Below are positions 27,254 through 35,722 of a stretch of 64,000 bases of DNA, in pieces. Below the pieces are notes generated by a model. That model did not search any database, had not been told where the DNA came from, and saw only the letters and a list, made by a program, of their open reading frames with translations. The stretch covers positions 3,787,501 to 3,851,500 of the forward strand of contig NZ_CP090095.1 of NCBI RefSeq assembly GCF_021391675.1, given 5' to 3'. Origin of the DNA: Neorhizobium galegae (GTDB taxonomy: Bacteria > Pseudomonadota > Alphaproteobacteria > Rhizobiales > Rhizobiaceae). The stretch's first letter is position 1, and every line of letters begins with the position of its first letter. The position numbers were made by a program, and so were the translations under genes.

Positions 27254-28555
27254 TCAGCCCTTTTTCAGCAATGTCTGCACTTCGTCCGCGGCCGCCTTCA
27301 GCGCCTTGTCGGGCGTGTTCTTCTGGAAGATGACTTCCTGAACGCCACGCGCAACGAGCGACATCATGCGGGGGAATACCGGCGTTGCCGGCGCGGTCGG
27401 CGGGGCGTAGCTCGCGGTCTTGATGAACTTGGAGAGGTAGGGGTCGGCCTGCACATCCTTGTTCTGCTGGGCGGACTTCAGGGCTGGCACGTTCTTGCTG
27501 GCGACCGCGAAGGCGACCTGCTGTTCCGGCGACATCGCAAACTCGACGAGCTTGAGGGCCGCTTCCTGGTTCGGCGCCCCTGCCCGGACGGCGAAGCAGA
27601 AGGGGTCGACAAGCGATGTGAACCCACCGCTCTCCTTCGGGAAGGGAACGACGTCGAACTCGACGCCGGCCTTCAGCGCGTTGTTGGTCGAATAGTTGCC
27701 CGCGACCAGCATCGCAGCGCGTTGCTGGTTGAACGGGTTCGCCATGCCGCCGGGCCCGACGCCGAAGCCCGCATCGGTAATCTTGTCCGTGACGACGAGG
27801 TCTTGCAGGAAGGTCAGCGCCTTGACGCCTTCCGGACCGGCAAAGCCCGGCGCCGACAGATCCGCCGTCAGCAGCGATCCGCCCGCCCCCTGCAGCAGCA
27901 GTGTGAAGAGTTCGAAGGCCTCGAGGTCGTTCTGGTAGAGCTGGATGCCGGAGACCTGCAGCATGCCGCCGCCCGGGCGCTTCGTAACAGCCTTTGCCCA
28001 TTCGCGAAGTTCGGCCCAGTTCTGCGGCCCTTTGTCCGGATTGAGGCCCGCTTCGCTGATGAGCTTGCGATTGATGCCAAGGCCGCGCGAGGTGCCGTAG
28101 AGCGGCATCGAATATTGGCCCCCATCGACGCGGCCGTAGGCGAGCAGCGACGGGTCGAGATCTGCCGTCTTGACGTTTGGCAGCGCCTTGCCGAGTTCGA
28201 CAAGCTTTTTGCCGGAAGCATAGGTGAGGTTGTAGTCCCAATGCTGAACGATCAGGTCCGGGCCGGTATTGCCGTTGATCGCCGTCAGCATCTTTTCATT
28301 GAGCTGCGACGGTTCGGCATAGAGGCTGGACTGTAGCGCCACTTCCGGACGTGCGGTCTTGAAAGCGGCTTCGAGCGCTTCGCCGGCGGCTTTCTTGCTG
28401 CCTGCGAGCTGCGACCAGAAAACCAGCTGCTGCTCGGCCGCGAGCGCCCGGCCGGAAGCCGACATCAGGATCGGCAGACTGGCGAGGCCGGCAGCGGTGC
28501 CTGACAGAAATGCGCGGCGTGTGGGCTTCATGGCATGCATGACATCGTTTTTCAT
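27254..28555 (-). CDS. Sugar ABC transporter substrate-binding protein (SBP_bac_1)
   Basis: 433-residue periplasmic binding protein with a Tat-type signal (TRRAFLSGTAAGLASLP) cleaved near RALAAEQ. Family-1 features include LVFWSQLAGSKKAAGEAL near the mature start and the YSMPLYGTSRGLGINRKL segment. ATG 28555 follows GGGAGGAGTTTACG. It is second in the operon, after the ATPase. The ligand is unknown; the sialidase-fold protein in the operon suggests a glycoside. Confidence 0.93.
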   Translation of the reverse strand: MKNDVMHAMKPTRRAFLSGTAAGLASLPILMSASGRALAAEQQLVFWSQLAGSKKAAGEALEAAFKTARPEVALQSSLYAEPSQLNEKMLTAINGNTGPDLIVQHWDYNLTYASGKKLVELGKALPNVKTADLDPSLLAYGRVDGGQYSMPLYGTSRGLGINRKLISEAGLNPDKGPQNWAELREWAKAVTKRPGGGMLQVSGIQLYQNDLEAFELFTLLLQGAGGSLLTADLSAPGFAGPEGVKALTFLQDLVVTDKITDAGFGVGPGGMANPFNQQRAAMLVAGNYSTNNALKAGVEFDVVPFPKESGGFTSLVDPFCFAVRAGAPNQEAALKLVEFAMSPEQQVAFAVASKNVPALKSAQQNKDVQADPYLSKFIKTASYAPPTAPATPVFPRMMSLVARGVQEVIFQKNTPDKALKAAADEVQTLLKKG

Positions 28556-28585
28556 CGTAAACTCCTCCCGATTTATCGACGACGA

Positions 28586-29680
28586 TTATTTCCGACTGAC
28601 TGTAGTCCCGGCGGCATCGAAGACGTGGATGTTCGCCGCATCGCAATAGACGTTCAGCTCCCGGCCCGGCTCGACGATCTGGTCGCCGGCGAAGATGCAG
28701 GTGAAATTCTGGGCTTCGATGACGCTGTGGACGATCGTCTGGGCACCCAGCCTCTCGACCGATCGCGGCACGGTGCCGATCTTCACCAGCGGCTCGCTGC
28801 CGGCCGGATGCGGCGCCAGGAATTCCGGACGAATGCCAAGGACGACCTCCTCGCCGACCTTGAGACGCTGCGCCAGCCCGTCGATGACGATCGTCCCGAT
28901 ACCGGGGGCTTCAAAGGAATAGTATTCGCTTTCGATCGCCTTCACCTTGCCGCGCAGCATGTTCATCGGCGGACTGCCGATGAAGCCCGCGACGAAACGG
29001 TTTACCGGCTTATGATAGAGGTCCATCGGCCTGCCGACCTGCTCGACCCGTCCGCCGTTCAGCACCACGATCCGGTCGGCCATGGTCATGGCCTCGAGCT
29101 GGTCGTGGGTGACATAAACCATGGTGGCGCCAAGCTCCTTGTGGAGCTGGGTGAGTTCGGTCCGCATCTCGATGCGCAGCGCGGCGTCGAGATTGGAAAG
29201 CGGCTCGTCCATCAGAAAGATTTTCGGCTTGCGGACGATGGCCCGGGCGATCGCGACGCGCTGCCGCTGGCCGCCGGAGAGCTTCGACGGCTTGTCCTTG
29301 AGCCGCGTGGAGAGGTGTACGGTGTTGGCAGCCTTCTCGACCTGCTGCCGGATGTCGCCCTTCGAACGGCGCTCCATCTGCAGCGGAAAGGCAATGTTGT
29401 CGTAAACGGTCATATGCGGGTAGAGCGCGTAGGACTGAAAGACCATGGCGACGCTGCGCGTGCCGGCCGGACGGCGGGTCACGTCATCCGTGCCTATCCT
29501 GATCGCGCCGTCGCTGATCGGGTCAAGCCCCGCAATCAGACGCAGCAGCGTGGACTTGCCGCAGCCGGACGGGCCGACGAAAACCGCGAACTCTCCGTCC
29601 TCGATGGCAAGCGATACGTCCGTGATGGCATCGAATGCCCCGTAGCTTTTCGAAACGTTGGATAGCTCCAGACGCGCCAA
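28586..29680 (-). CDS. Sugar ABC transporter ATPase, UgpC/MalK type (TTG start)
   Basis: 364-residue ATPase: Walker A GPSGCGKST near 37, signature LSGGQRQRVAIARAIV, Walker B FLMDEPLSNLD, switch VTHDQLEAMT, and a C-terminal TOBE regulatory domain (about 240-364). The only start with a good ribosome-binding site is TTG 29680, preceded by GGGGAGGACCGAGC and giving MARLELSNV, the normal N-terminus of this family. The open frame to 29746 lacks support. It is first in the operon, and an operator palindrome lies 109-125 bases upstream. Confidence 0.92.
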   Translation of the reverse strand: MARLELSNVSKSYGAFDAITDVSLAIEDGEFAVFVGPSGCGKSTLLRLIAGLDPISDGAIRIGTDDVTRRPAGTRSVAMVFQSYALYPHMTVYDNIAFPLQMERRSKGDIRQQVEKAANTVHLSTRLKDKPSKLSGGQRQRVAIARAIVRKPKIFLMDEPLSNLDAALRIEMRTELTQLHKELGATMVYVTHDQLEAMTMADRIVVLNGGRVEQVGRPMDLYHKPVNRFVAGFIGSPPMNMLRGKVKAIESEYYSFEAPGIGTIVIDGLAQRLKVGEEVVLGIRPEFLAPHPAGSEPLVKIGTVPRSVERLGAQTIVHSVIEAQNFTCIFAGDQIVEPGRELNVYCDAANIHVFDAAGTTVSRK

Positions 29681-29788
29681 GCTCGGTCCTCCCCTGAATT
29701 GCCTCTCCCAAAGCGCCAGATGCCTGACAGCTTCACCATGCAACAAAAATTCGAACCTGTAAACATGTTGTTCGACAACTTCTATGAA

Positions 29789-29805
29789 AACTGATATGAT
29801 CAGTT
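29789..29805. promoter_or_regulatory. Perfect palindromic operator upstream of the sugar importer operon
   Basis: AACTGAT-ATG-ATCAGTT, seven-base arms around three bases. The same motif with ATA at the centre lies before the lyase/gntR pair (31536-31550). The shared motif points to the GntR protein at 29899-30582 as common regulator of both units. Confidence 0.72.
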
Positions 29806-29898
29806 ATACATCAAGAGCGACGACCCGCCTGGGGACCTACGCCTACGGAAGCAGGCGCAGCCGAACCGGCAGGCCGTCAGACATAAAACGTGGGACCG

Positions 29899-30582
29899 TC
29901 AGAGCTCGATCGCCCGCTCGCGGGCATGCATGATGTGACGGTCGATGGCATCGCCCGCCGCATGCGGATCGCGGGATTTGATGGCGTCGATGATCGCCAG
30001 ATGATCGGCGAAGGCCGGCGGCAGGACCTGCTCGGAAAGGCTGATTCTGTCGAGTTTGATGAGCCGCATGCGGATCGCGTTGACGGCATAGGCCTGGATC
30101 AGCAGGTCGTTCTGGGTCGCCTCGATGAGAAGGTTGTGAAATCCGTCGTCGACCTTCTGGCCGCGCTCGAAGACATCTCGCGAGGGAGCAGTGCGGACCT
30201 CGTCGAGGATCGACTGGTGAAGCTTGGCCTGCTCGTCGAGGATAGCGTCGGGCATCCGCCTGACGGCGGTCAGCACGGCCTCACGTTCAAGCGCCATGCG
30301 CACCTGGAAAGCCTGGCGGATGATCGAGAGGTCGATCTGGGTGATCTGGATGCCCCGCTGCGGCATGACCACCAGCAGGCCTTCATATTGCAGGCGCGGC
30401 AGGAGTTCGCGCAGGGCGCCGATCGAAAGACCGAGCAGAGCGACCAGCTCCCGCTGGGACACGAACTGACCCGGCCGCAGCCGGCCATCGAACAGCGCCT
30501 CGCGAAACCGCTCGTAGGCGATCTGCTTGACCGAGCGAAGTTCTGGCTGTTCGGTGCCGGGCGGTGCAGTACGTGCGCTCAT
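29899..30582 (-). CDS. GntR-family regulator, FCD subfamily
   Basis: 227-residue regulator with an N-terminal winged helix (YERFREALFDGRLRPGQFVSQRELV, LSIGALRELLPRLQYEGLL) and an FCD domain. ATG 30582 follows AGGAGACAG. It is the second gene after a DHDPS-family lyase and is paralogous to the GntR protein at 33659-34339, sharing LRPGQFVSQR, GA-RELLPRL and the I..IDL.LIR.AFQ.R segment. It probably controls its own unit and the importer at 24250-29680 through the ACTGAT-N3-ATCAGT palindromes. Confidence 0.92.
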   Translation of the reverse strand: MSARTAPPGTEQPELRSVKQIAYERFREALFDGRLRPGQFVSQRELVALLGLSIGALRELLPRLQYEGLLVVMPQRGIQITQIDLSIIRQAFQVRMALEREAVLTAVRRMPDAILDEQAKLHQSILDEVRTAPSRDVFERGQKVDDGFHNLLIEATQNDLLIQAYAVNAIRMRLIKLDRISLSEQVLPPAFADHLAIIDAIKSRDPHAAGDAIDRHIMHARERAIEL

Positions 30583-30614
30583 CTGTCTCCTATCGCCGGC
30601 ATGCACCGGGCGGG

Positions 30615-31514
30615 TCAAGCAGCGGCGCGATAACCCGTCCGCTCAAACAATTCAATGAGCATAGCACGATCGCGCTGGTTGAGAGCAACCAGCGGCGGCA
30701 CCGCATATGCTAGACTTTCGTCTTTCCGATAATGAGCAAGGGCAGCCTTGAGGGCAACGAGCGATCCGTAAGCATCCACTGCCTCAATGCGCCGCGACTG
30801 CTTCTCCAGAATGCCGGCATCGTCGGGATTGTCGTAAAGCGCCTTCAGGTCGCTGGCAAAGAGGTTCGGCATGCCGCCGATCATGCCGGCGCCTCCAGCC
30901 CTGACGAGCGTGGGTAGAACCCGGTCGTCGCCCGTGAAGACGGCAAGTTCCGGGAAGGACTTCACCAGCATCAGGCCGTTGTCGAGATCCCCGGTCGAAT
31001 CCTTGATCCCGGCGATGCGGCTGCCATGCTTGAGCATAAGGGCCGCAATCAGCGACTGCGTGAAGCGGACCCGGCTGAGCTGCGGGATGTTGTAGAGCAC
31101 GAGATCGATTGCCGTATGCGCCTTGGTCCGCTCGATCAGCGCATCGAAGAATGCCGCGATACCGTCCTCGCTCGCTCCGTAATAGAAGGGCGGCAGGACG
31201 AGCGCGGCGCGACAGCCGAGCTCTCCATAGGCGATCAGCGAGGTTACCGCGTCGTCGAAACTCGCTGTCATGATCGCCGGCATCTGACGGCCCATATCCA
31301 CACCGCCCGCCTTCAGCATTCCAAGAGCTTCGAGCTTCTGAGCGGTCGAAAAAGATGCGCCTTCGCCCGTCGTACCGAACGTCGAAATGAAGCTGCAGCC
31401 ATTTGCTAGGAGACGGTCGATATGCGCCTTCAGCCGGGGGGTATCGATACGAAAATCGGCCGTCACCGGCGTGACGGAGGCGGCGACAATGCCCTTCAGC
31501 GCTGCATTCGACAT
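30615..31514 (-). CDS. DHDPS/N-acetylneuraminate lyase family aldolase
   Basis: 299-residue class I pyruvate aldolase-fold enzyme. GTTGE (47-51), Tyr141 in LYNIPQ and Schiff-base Lys171 in GIKDSTGD are all present, so it should be catalytically competent. Substrate is unassigned; the family includes N-acetylneuraminate lyase, dihydrodipicolinate synthase and 2-keto-3-deoxy sugar acid aldolases. The start at 31514 (MSNAALKG) follows GAGGAACC; a much longer frame to 31670 covers the operator region and was rejected. It is paired with a GntR regulator 32 bases downstream and is linked by a shared operator to the sialidase-fold importer operon. Confidence 0.88.
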   Translation of the reverse strand: MSNAALKGIVAASVTPVTADFRIDTPRLKAHIDRLLANGCSFISTFGTTGEGASFSTAQKLEALGMLKAGGVDMGRQMPAIMTASFDDAVTSLIAYGELGCRAALVLPPFYYGASEDGIAAFFDALIERTKAHTAIDLVLYNIPQLSRVRFTQSLIAALMLKHGSRIAGIKDSTGDLDNGLMLVKSFPELAVFTGDDRVLPTLVRAGGAGMIGGMPNLFASDLKALYDNPDDAGILEKQSRRIEAVDAYGSLVALKAALAHYRKDESLAYAVPPLVALNQRDRAMLIELFERTGYRAAA

Positions 31515-31535
31515 AAACTGGTTCCTCGTTATAGG

Positions 31536-31550
31536 ACTGATATAATCAGT
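31536..31550. promoter_or_regulatory. Palindromic operator ACTGATATAATCAGT
   Basis: Six-base arms ACTGAT/ATCAGT around ATA, 22 bases upstream of the lyase start. It matches the 17-base palindrome at 29789-29805. A related half-site, GTATCAGTCG, follows at 31555-31564. Confidence 0.7.
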
Positions 31551-31766
31551 GTAGGTATCAGTCGTCAAATATATATTTACATCAGCCGCCGGCTGCGGCA
31601 TGCTGGACCCGGGATTGGCTATGGAGGAACCGATGTGCGACTTCCGGCGGGATATTTTGAAGCGTGCCAAATCGATTGATTTTATTGGGATGCCTGAAAG
31701 CTCGGCTATTGGTACTGATTGTGAATGCCCCTAAGGCTTCCACCTCAAATCAAGGAAACTGACGCC

Positions 31767-32507
31767 ATGCCCGCCGACACCCTCCCCGCCCGCCTCGCGA
31801 GTGCCATCCGCAATTCTATCCAGTCGAGGACCGTGCTTGATCCGGAGCCCTTTCTCGGACTGCCGCTGGCGGATGCCTATGCCGTGCAGACAGAAGTGTT
31901 TCGCGCGCTCGGACAGCCGTTCAAGGGTGCAAAGCTCACCCTGAAGGGCGATTTCTGCCAGAGCGCGCCGCTTCTGTTTGTCAATGAGGAAACCGGCCAT
32001 GCCCACCAGCCGGGCATCTCGCTGGAAGTGGAACTGGCCTTCGTGCTTACCAAGGATGTCGTGGCCCGCGAGGGCAAGGTGACCCGCCAGGATATCGTCG
32101 ACGCGATCGGTTCGGTGCGGATCGGCGTGGAGCTTCTCCGCAGCCGTTACCAAGGCGGCTCCCGGGGCGATCCGGCCCTCGCCGCCGCCGACATGATGAG
32201 CAATATCGGTTATGTCCTCGGCCCGCCGCTGGACCGGAGCCTGCTGGATGAGGGCGCATCGATCGGTCAGTTGTCGGTTATCATCAACGGACAGGTCGGT
32301 TTCGACAAGCCCGCGGCGCATGCCGATGGCGACCCGCTGAAGACGATGGTCGTGCTGGCGAACCAGAACCAGCTCTCCTCCTTCGCCATGCTCAAAGCCG
32401 GACAGGTGATGACGACGGGCACGTTGTGCGGACTGATCCCGGTCGCCGAGCCGGGCAAGATCGAAGTGAACATGGGCGGACAGCGGTTCGTCCTCGACCT
32501 GAGCTGA
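31767..32507 (+). CDS. 2-keto-4-pentenoate hydratase family protein (FAH superfamily)
   Basis: 246-residue protein of the MhpD/FAH superfamily, which hydrates 2-oxopent-4-enoates or acts on related 2-keto acids. The metal-binding region is LEVELAFVLTKDV (near residues 88-100), with the following IGSVRIGVELLRSRYQG and the C-terminal GTLCGLIPV typical of the family. ATG 31767 follows AAGGAAAC. It is divergent from the lyase at 30615-31514. It may process 2-keto-3-deoxy acids produced in this region, but the pathway is not clear. It ends 22 bases before an FGGY kinase remnant. Confidence 0.85.
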   Translation: MPADTLPARLASAIRNSIQSRTVLDPEPFLGLPLADAYAVQTEVFRALGQPFKGAKLTLKGDFCQSAPLLFVNEETGHAHQPGISLEVELAFVLTKDVVAREGKVTRQDIVDAIGSVRIGVELLRSRYQGGSRGDPALAAADMMSNIGYVLGPPLDRSLLDEGASIGQLSVIINGQVGFDKPAAHADGDPLKTMVVLANQNQLSSFAMLKAGQVMTTGTLCGLIPVAEPGKIEVNMGGQRFVLDLS

Positions 32508-32529
32508 CGCGACCTCGAGGGATTTGGCG

Positions 32530-32640
32530 ATGACGTAATTCGTCGGCGTCGATGTCGGGACGGGAGGTGCGCAAGCAGGCGTGTTCGACGCGGCCGGGGG
32601 GGTGCAGGGCTCGCTGCCAAGCCACCTCCTTTCCGGGGAA
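32530..32640 (+). pseudogene. Remnant of an FGGY-family carbohydrate kinase N-terminus
   Basis: Reading from ATG 32530 gives Met-Thr then a TAA stop (32536-32538), followed in the same frame by FVGVDVGTGGAQAGVFDAAG. This is the N-terminal ATP-binding signature of FGGY kinases (ribulokinase/xylulokinase-like proteins begin with a GVDVGTGSARAGVFD pattern). After about residue 25 the similarity fades and no kinase body follows; the next gene starts at 32775. It looks like the stub left when a kinase gene was deleted. Codon use is like the neighbours up to about 32640 and then becomes AT-rich. Confidence 0.7.
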
Positions 32641-32697
32641 GAGACCGAACGCCGCTGGGATCCATCAACGAACAGTAGCCAATCACACCTCAACTCC

Positions 32698-32718
32698 AAT
32701 CAAATTACTTACTTGATT
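32698..32718. promoter_or_regulatory. Palindrome AATCAA-N9-TTGATT upstream of the lyase/gntR/importer operon
   Basis: Perfect six-base arms around nine AT-rich bases, 57 bases before the lyase start at 32775, in the only non-coding gap of that operon. It differs from the ACTGAT motif, so it is a candidate site for the second GntR protein (33659-34339) or part of the promoter. Confidence 0.45.
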
Positions 32719-32774
32719 TCTAACATGTCAGTATGCAAATGTTGGAACAATACTGGGAGGATAAATAAACCAAT

Positions 32775-33653
32775 ATGCGTTTCGGGCTCTCCGTCGCACT
32801 CGCGACCCCTTTTGACGAAGACGGCAAGATCGTGCTCGACGCGATGGTCGCCCAAGCTCGCCGCAGCCTCGATGCCGGCTGCGACAGCGTCACGGTTTTC
32901 GGCACGACCGGTGAAGGCGCCTCGATCGATGATGGCGAACGGGAAAGGGTCCTCGCCTCCATGATTTCGGGCGGCGTCGCGCCGCATCAGATCGTTGCGG
33001 GTGTTCTCGTCGATGCGGCCGGGGACGCCGCTGAACAGGCCGCACACGCCCTATCGGCGGGTGTGCGCAACATTCTTCTGGCCCCGCCCTCCTATTTCAA
33101 GAATGTCAGCGACGAAGGCCTGTTCGGCTGGTTCTCCACCGTATTCGCGCTTCTGGGCGACAAGGCCCGTGACATCATCGTCTACCACATCCCGTCGGTC
33201 ACGATGGTGCCGCTGAGCGACGCGCTGATTGGCCGGCTTCGCCAGGCATTTCCCGGCATTGTTACCGGGGTGAAGGATTCCGGTGGCGAATGGGCCTTCA
33301 CCGAGAAGCTGCTCAAGGAACATGGCGACCTCATCATCCTGATCGGCGACGAGCGGCATCTGGCCCAGGGCGTACGCCTCGGCGGACAGGGCGCGATCTC
33401 CGGCGTCGCCAATTTCGCCCCGCGCGAAGTTCGGCGCATGGCGGTCGATGGCGAGGACGATCAGCGGATTGTCGATCTCGTCGTCGAATTGCTGAACTAT
33501 CCCGTGACTCCGGCCGTGAAGGCGATGATCGCCCATCTTTCGAACGACCCGTCGTGGCTGACGGTGCGGCCGCCGCTTCTTTCGATCACTGACGAGGGTC
33601 AGCGCCTGTTGGCGTCGGCCTTCGACACCCTGTTCCGTTCGAAGGCGGCCTGA
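32775..33653 (+). CDS. DHDPS/N-acetylneuraminate lyase family aldolase, second copy
   Basis: 292-residue aldolase-fold enzyme with GTTGE (43-47), Tyr137 in VYHIPS (His replaces the usual Asn next to Tyr) and Schiff-base Lys167 in GVKDSGGEW. Substrate unassigned. The ribosome-binding site GGGAGG is followed by ATG 32775 in an AT-rich leader. It is first in a plus-strand run with a GntR gene and a complete sugar importer to 38594, so it probably cleaves a keto-deoxy sugar acid derived from the imported sugar. Confidence 0.88.
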   Translation: MRFGLSVALATPFDEDGKIVLDAMVAQARRSLDAGCDSVTVFGTTGEGASIDDGERERVLASMISGGVAPHQIVAGVLVDAAGDAAEQAAHALSAGVRNILLAPPSYFKNVSDEGLFGWFSTVFALLGDKARDIIVYHIPSVTMVPLSDALIGRLRQAFPGIVTGVKDSGGEWAFTEKLLKEHGDLIILIGDERHLAQGVRLGGQGAISGVANFAPREVRRMAVDGEDDQRIVDLVVELLNYPVTPAVKAMIAHLSNDPSWLTVRPPLLSITDEGQRLLASAFDTLFRSKAA

Positions 33654-33658
33654 AGACC

Positions 33659-34339
33659 ATGGATCAGGCGCGCCCCACGGAAAGTTCGGTCGAGGAGCAG
33701 CCGACGCTGAGGGAGAAGGCCTACGAGAGCTTCACGCGCCACCTTCTGGCGCGTGACGTTCGCCCGGGTCAGTTCGTCTCACAACGCAGGCTGGTGGAAT
33801 TGACGGGCCTGACGCTGGGCGCCATCCGTGAACTCGTGCCGAGACTCGAGGCCGAGGGGCTGATCAAGACCGTACCGCAACGCGGCCTGCAGATCGCCCA
33901 TATCGACCTCAACCTCATCCGTGAAGCCTTCCAGCTTCGCCTGTTCCTGGAAAAGGAAGCCGTTGCACTGTTCACCCGCTCGGCCTCCGATCAGGCGGTC
34001 GCCAGGCTTTTGAAGGAGCATCGCGAGATCGTCCAGGCGATCCAGGGCGGCAATGACAGCCGCGAGCTGGAACTCCATGCGCAGGCGGTCGACTGGGGCA
34101 TGCACGACGCCTTCATCGATGCGCTCGGCAACACGATCATTTCGAACGTCTACCGGGTGAATTCCATCAAGATGCGGCTGATCAGGCAGGAGCGGTTCCG
34201 CATCGACGGCCGGGTCGGCCCCGTCATGAACGAGCATCTGAAAGTGCTCGAAGCGATCGAGCGACGCTCCGTGGAGGAAGCGGTCGCAGCACTCGTCGCC
34301 CATATCAATCACGCGAGGGATCGCGCGATCAGACTTTAA
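33659..34339 (+). CDS. GntR-family regulator, FCD subfamily
   Basis: 226-residue regulator. Winged helix: YESFTRHLLARDVRPGQFVS, LTLGAIRELVPRLEAEGLI. The FCD domain follows, with ELELHAQAVDWGMHDAF. It begins five bases after the lyase stop and is followed by the binding-protein gene after 51 bases. It is a paralogue of the GntR protein at 29899-30582 and repeats the same lyase-GntR pairing. Confidence 0.92.
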   Translation: MDQARPTESSVEEQPTLREKAYESFTRHLLARDVRPGQFVSQRRLVELTGLTLGAIRELVPRLEAEGLIKTVPQRGLQIAHIDLNLIREAFQLRLFLEKEAVALFTRSASDQAVARLLKEHREIVQAIQGGNDSRELELHAQAVDWGMHDAFIDALGNTIISNVYRVNSIKMRLIRQERFRIDGRVGPVMNEHLKVLEAIERRSVEEAVAALVAHINHARDRAIRL

Positions 34340-34390
34340 AAAAAGCAGCCGGAGACAAGGGTATCCGGCGCATTAGGAGGAGGAAATAGC

Positions 34391-35722
34391 ATGTCATCTT
34401 CGTTCTGGAAGCCCACCCGCCGCAGCTTCCTGGCCGGCTCGGCCGCGCTCGGCGCAGCCGGTTTGGTCGGTTCGCGCCCGGCCTCGGCCGCCGTCGACTG
34501 GAAGCGCTTCGCCGGCACCACGCTGGAAGTGAACCTCGTCAAAAGCCCGCGCAGCGACACCATCATCAAGTACCTGGCCGAGTTCGAGGCCCTGACCGGT
34601 ATCAAGGTCAATGCCGAAGCGACCCCGGAACAGCAGCAGCGCCAGAAGGCGACGATCGAGCTCTCCTCCGGCAAGCCGAGCTTCGACGTCATCCACCTGA
34701 GCTACCACGTCCAGAAGCGCCAGTTCGAAAAAGGCGGCTGGCTTGCCGATATCAGCGGCTTCCTGAAGGATCCGACGCTCACCGACCCGTCGCTGAGCGA
34801 AAGCGATTTCGCCGAAGCCGGCCTCACCTTTGCCAAGGACAAGGACGGCAAGCTGCGCTCCCTGCCCTTCTCGGTCGACTACTGGATCGTCTACTGGAAC
34901 AAGGAACTCTTCGAGAAGAAGGGCCTCGCCTACCCGAAGACCTTCGATGAAATGGCAGCGGCAGCGGAAGCGCTGACCGACAAGACCACCAATACCTACG
35001 GCTTCGTCGCCCGCGGCTTGAAGAACGCCAACGTTCCGGTGTGGACGGCGCTGATGCTCGGCTATGGCGCGACGGCGCTTGGGCCTGACGGCAAGCTGCG
35101 CACGACCTCCGACGAGGCGGTCGAGGCAGCCAAACTCTACCAGCGCCTGATGACCAAGGCGGCCCCCGTCGGGGTCTCCGGCTTCAACTGGGCGGAAGCC
35201 CAGTCTGCCTTCCTGCAGGGCAAGATCGGCATGTGGCTGGACGGCGTCGGCTTTGCTCCGCCGCTCGAAGACCCGCAGAAGTCCCGTGTCGTCGGCAAGG
35301 TCGGCTACGGCGTCATGCCGAAGGGACCGAAGGCGCAGGCGGCCGCCACCTTCGGCGATGGCATCGGCGTCACCGCAGCCAGCCAGAAGAAGGAAGCGGC
35401 CTACCTGTTCTGCCAGTGGGTCATCTCGAAGGAGATGGGCGCACGCCTGCTGCAGGCCGGTGCCGGCGTTCCCTTCCGCCAGTCGATCCTCGCCGATGCG
35501 GAAGTCCGCAAGGGTGTCACCATGCCGAGCGCATGGGTTGATGCGGTTGCCGCTTCCGGCAAAGTGTCGCAGCTTGCACTGCCGGTCATCATCCCGGTCA
35601 CGGAATTCCGCGACATCTACGGCGTCGGCCTGACCAACATGATCGGCGGTGCCGACCCGGCAACGGAACTCAAGACGGCAACGGCACAGTTCGAACCGGT
35701 ACTTGCCAAGAGCGAGGGATAA
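34391..35722 (+). CDS. Sugar ABC transporter substrate-binding protein (SBP_bac_1)
   Basis: 443-residue binding protein with a Tat signal (TRRSFLAGSAALGAAGLV) cleaved near RPASAAVD. Features include LPFSVDYWIVYWNKELFEKKGL and the GIGVTAASQKKEAAYLF segment of family 1. ATG 34391 follows AGGAGGAAATAGC. The stop overlaps the next permease start by one base. The ligand is unknown. Confidence 0.94.
   Translation: MSSSFWKPTRRSFLAGSAALGAAGLVGSRPASAAVDWKRFAGTTLEVNLVKSPRSDTIIKYLAEFEALTGIKVNAEATPEQQQRQKATIELSSGKPSFDVIHLSYHVQKRQFEKGGWLADISGFLKDPTLTDPSLSESDFAEAGLTFAKDKDGKLRSLPFSVDYWIVYWNKELFEKKGLAYPKTFDEMAAAAEALTDKTTNTYGFVARGLKNANVPVWTALMLGYGATALGPDGKLRTTSDEAVEAAKLYQRLMTKAAPVGVSGFNWAEAQSAFLQGKIGMWLDGVGFAPPLEDPQKSRVVGKVGYGVMPKGPKAQAAATFGDGIGVTAASQKKEAAYLFCQWVISKEMGARLLQAGAGVPFRQSILADAEVRKGVTMPSAWVDAVAASGKVSQLALPVIIPVTEFRDIYGVGLTNMIGGADPATELKTATAQFEPVLAKSEG

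Noticed and set aside
32581..32964. 127-residue open frame starting in the kinase stub
   Set aside because: It is the kinase remnant read on into the frame-shifted start of the lyase gene; not an intact protein.
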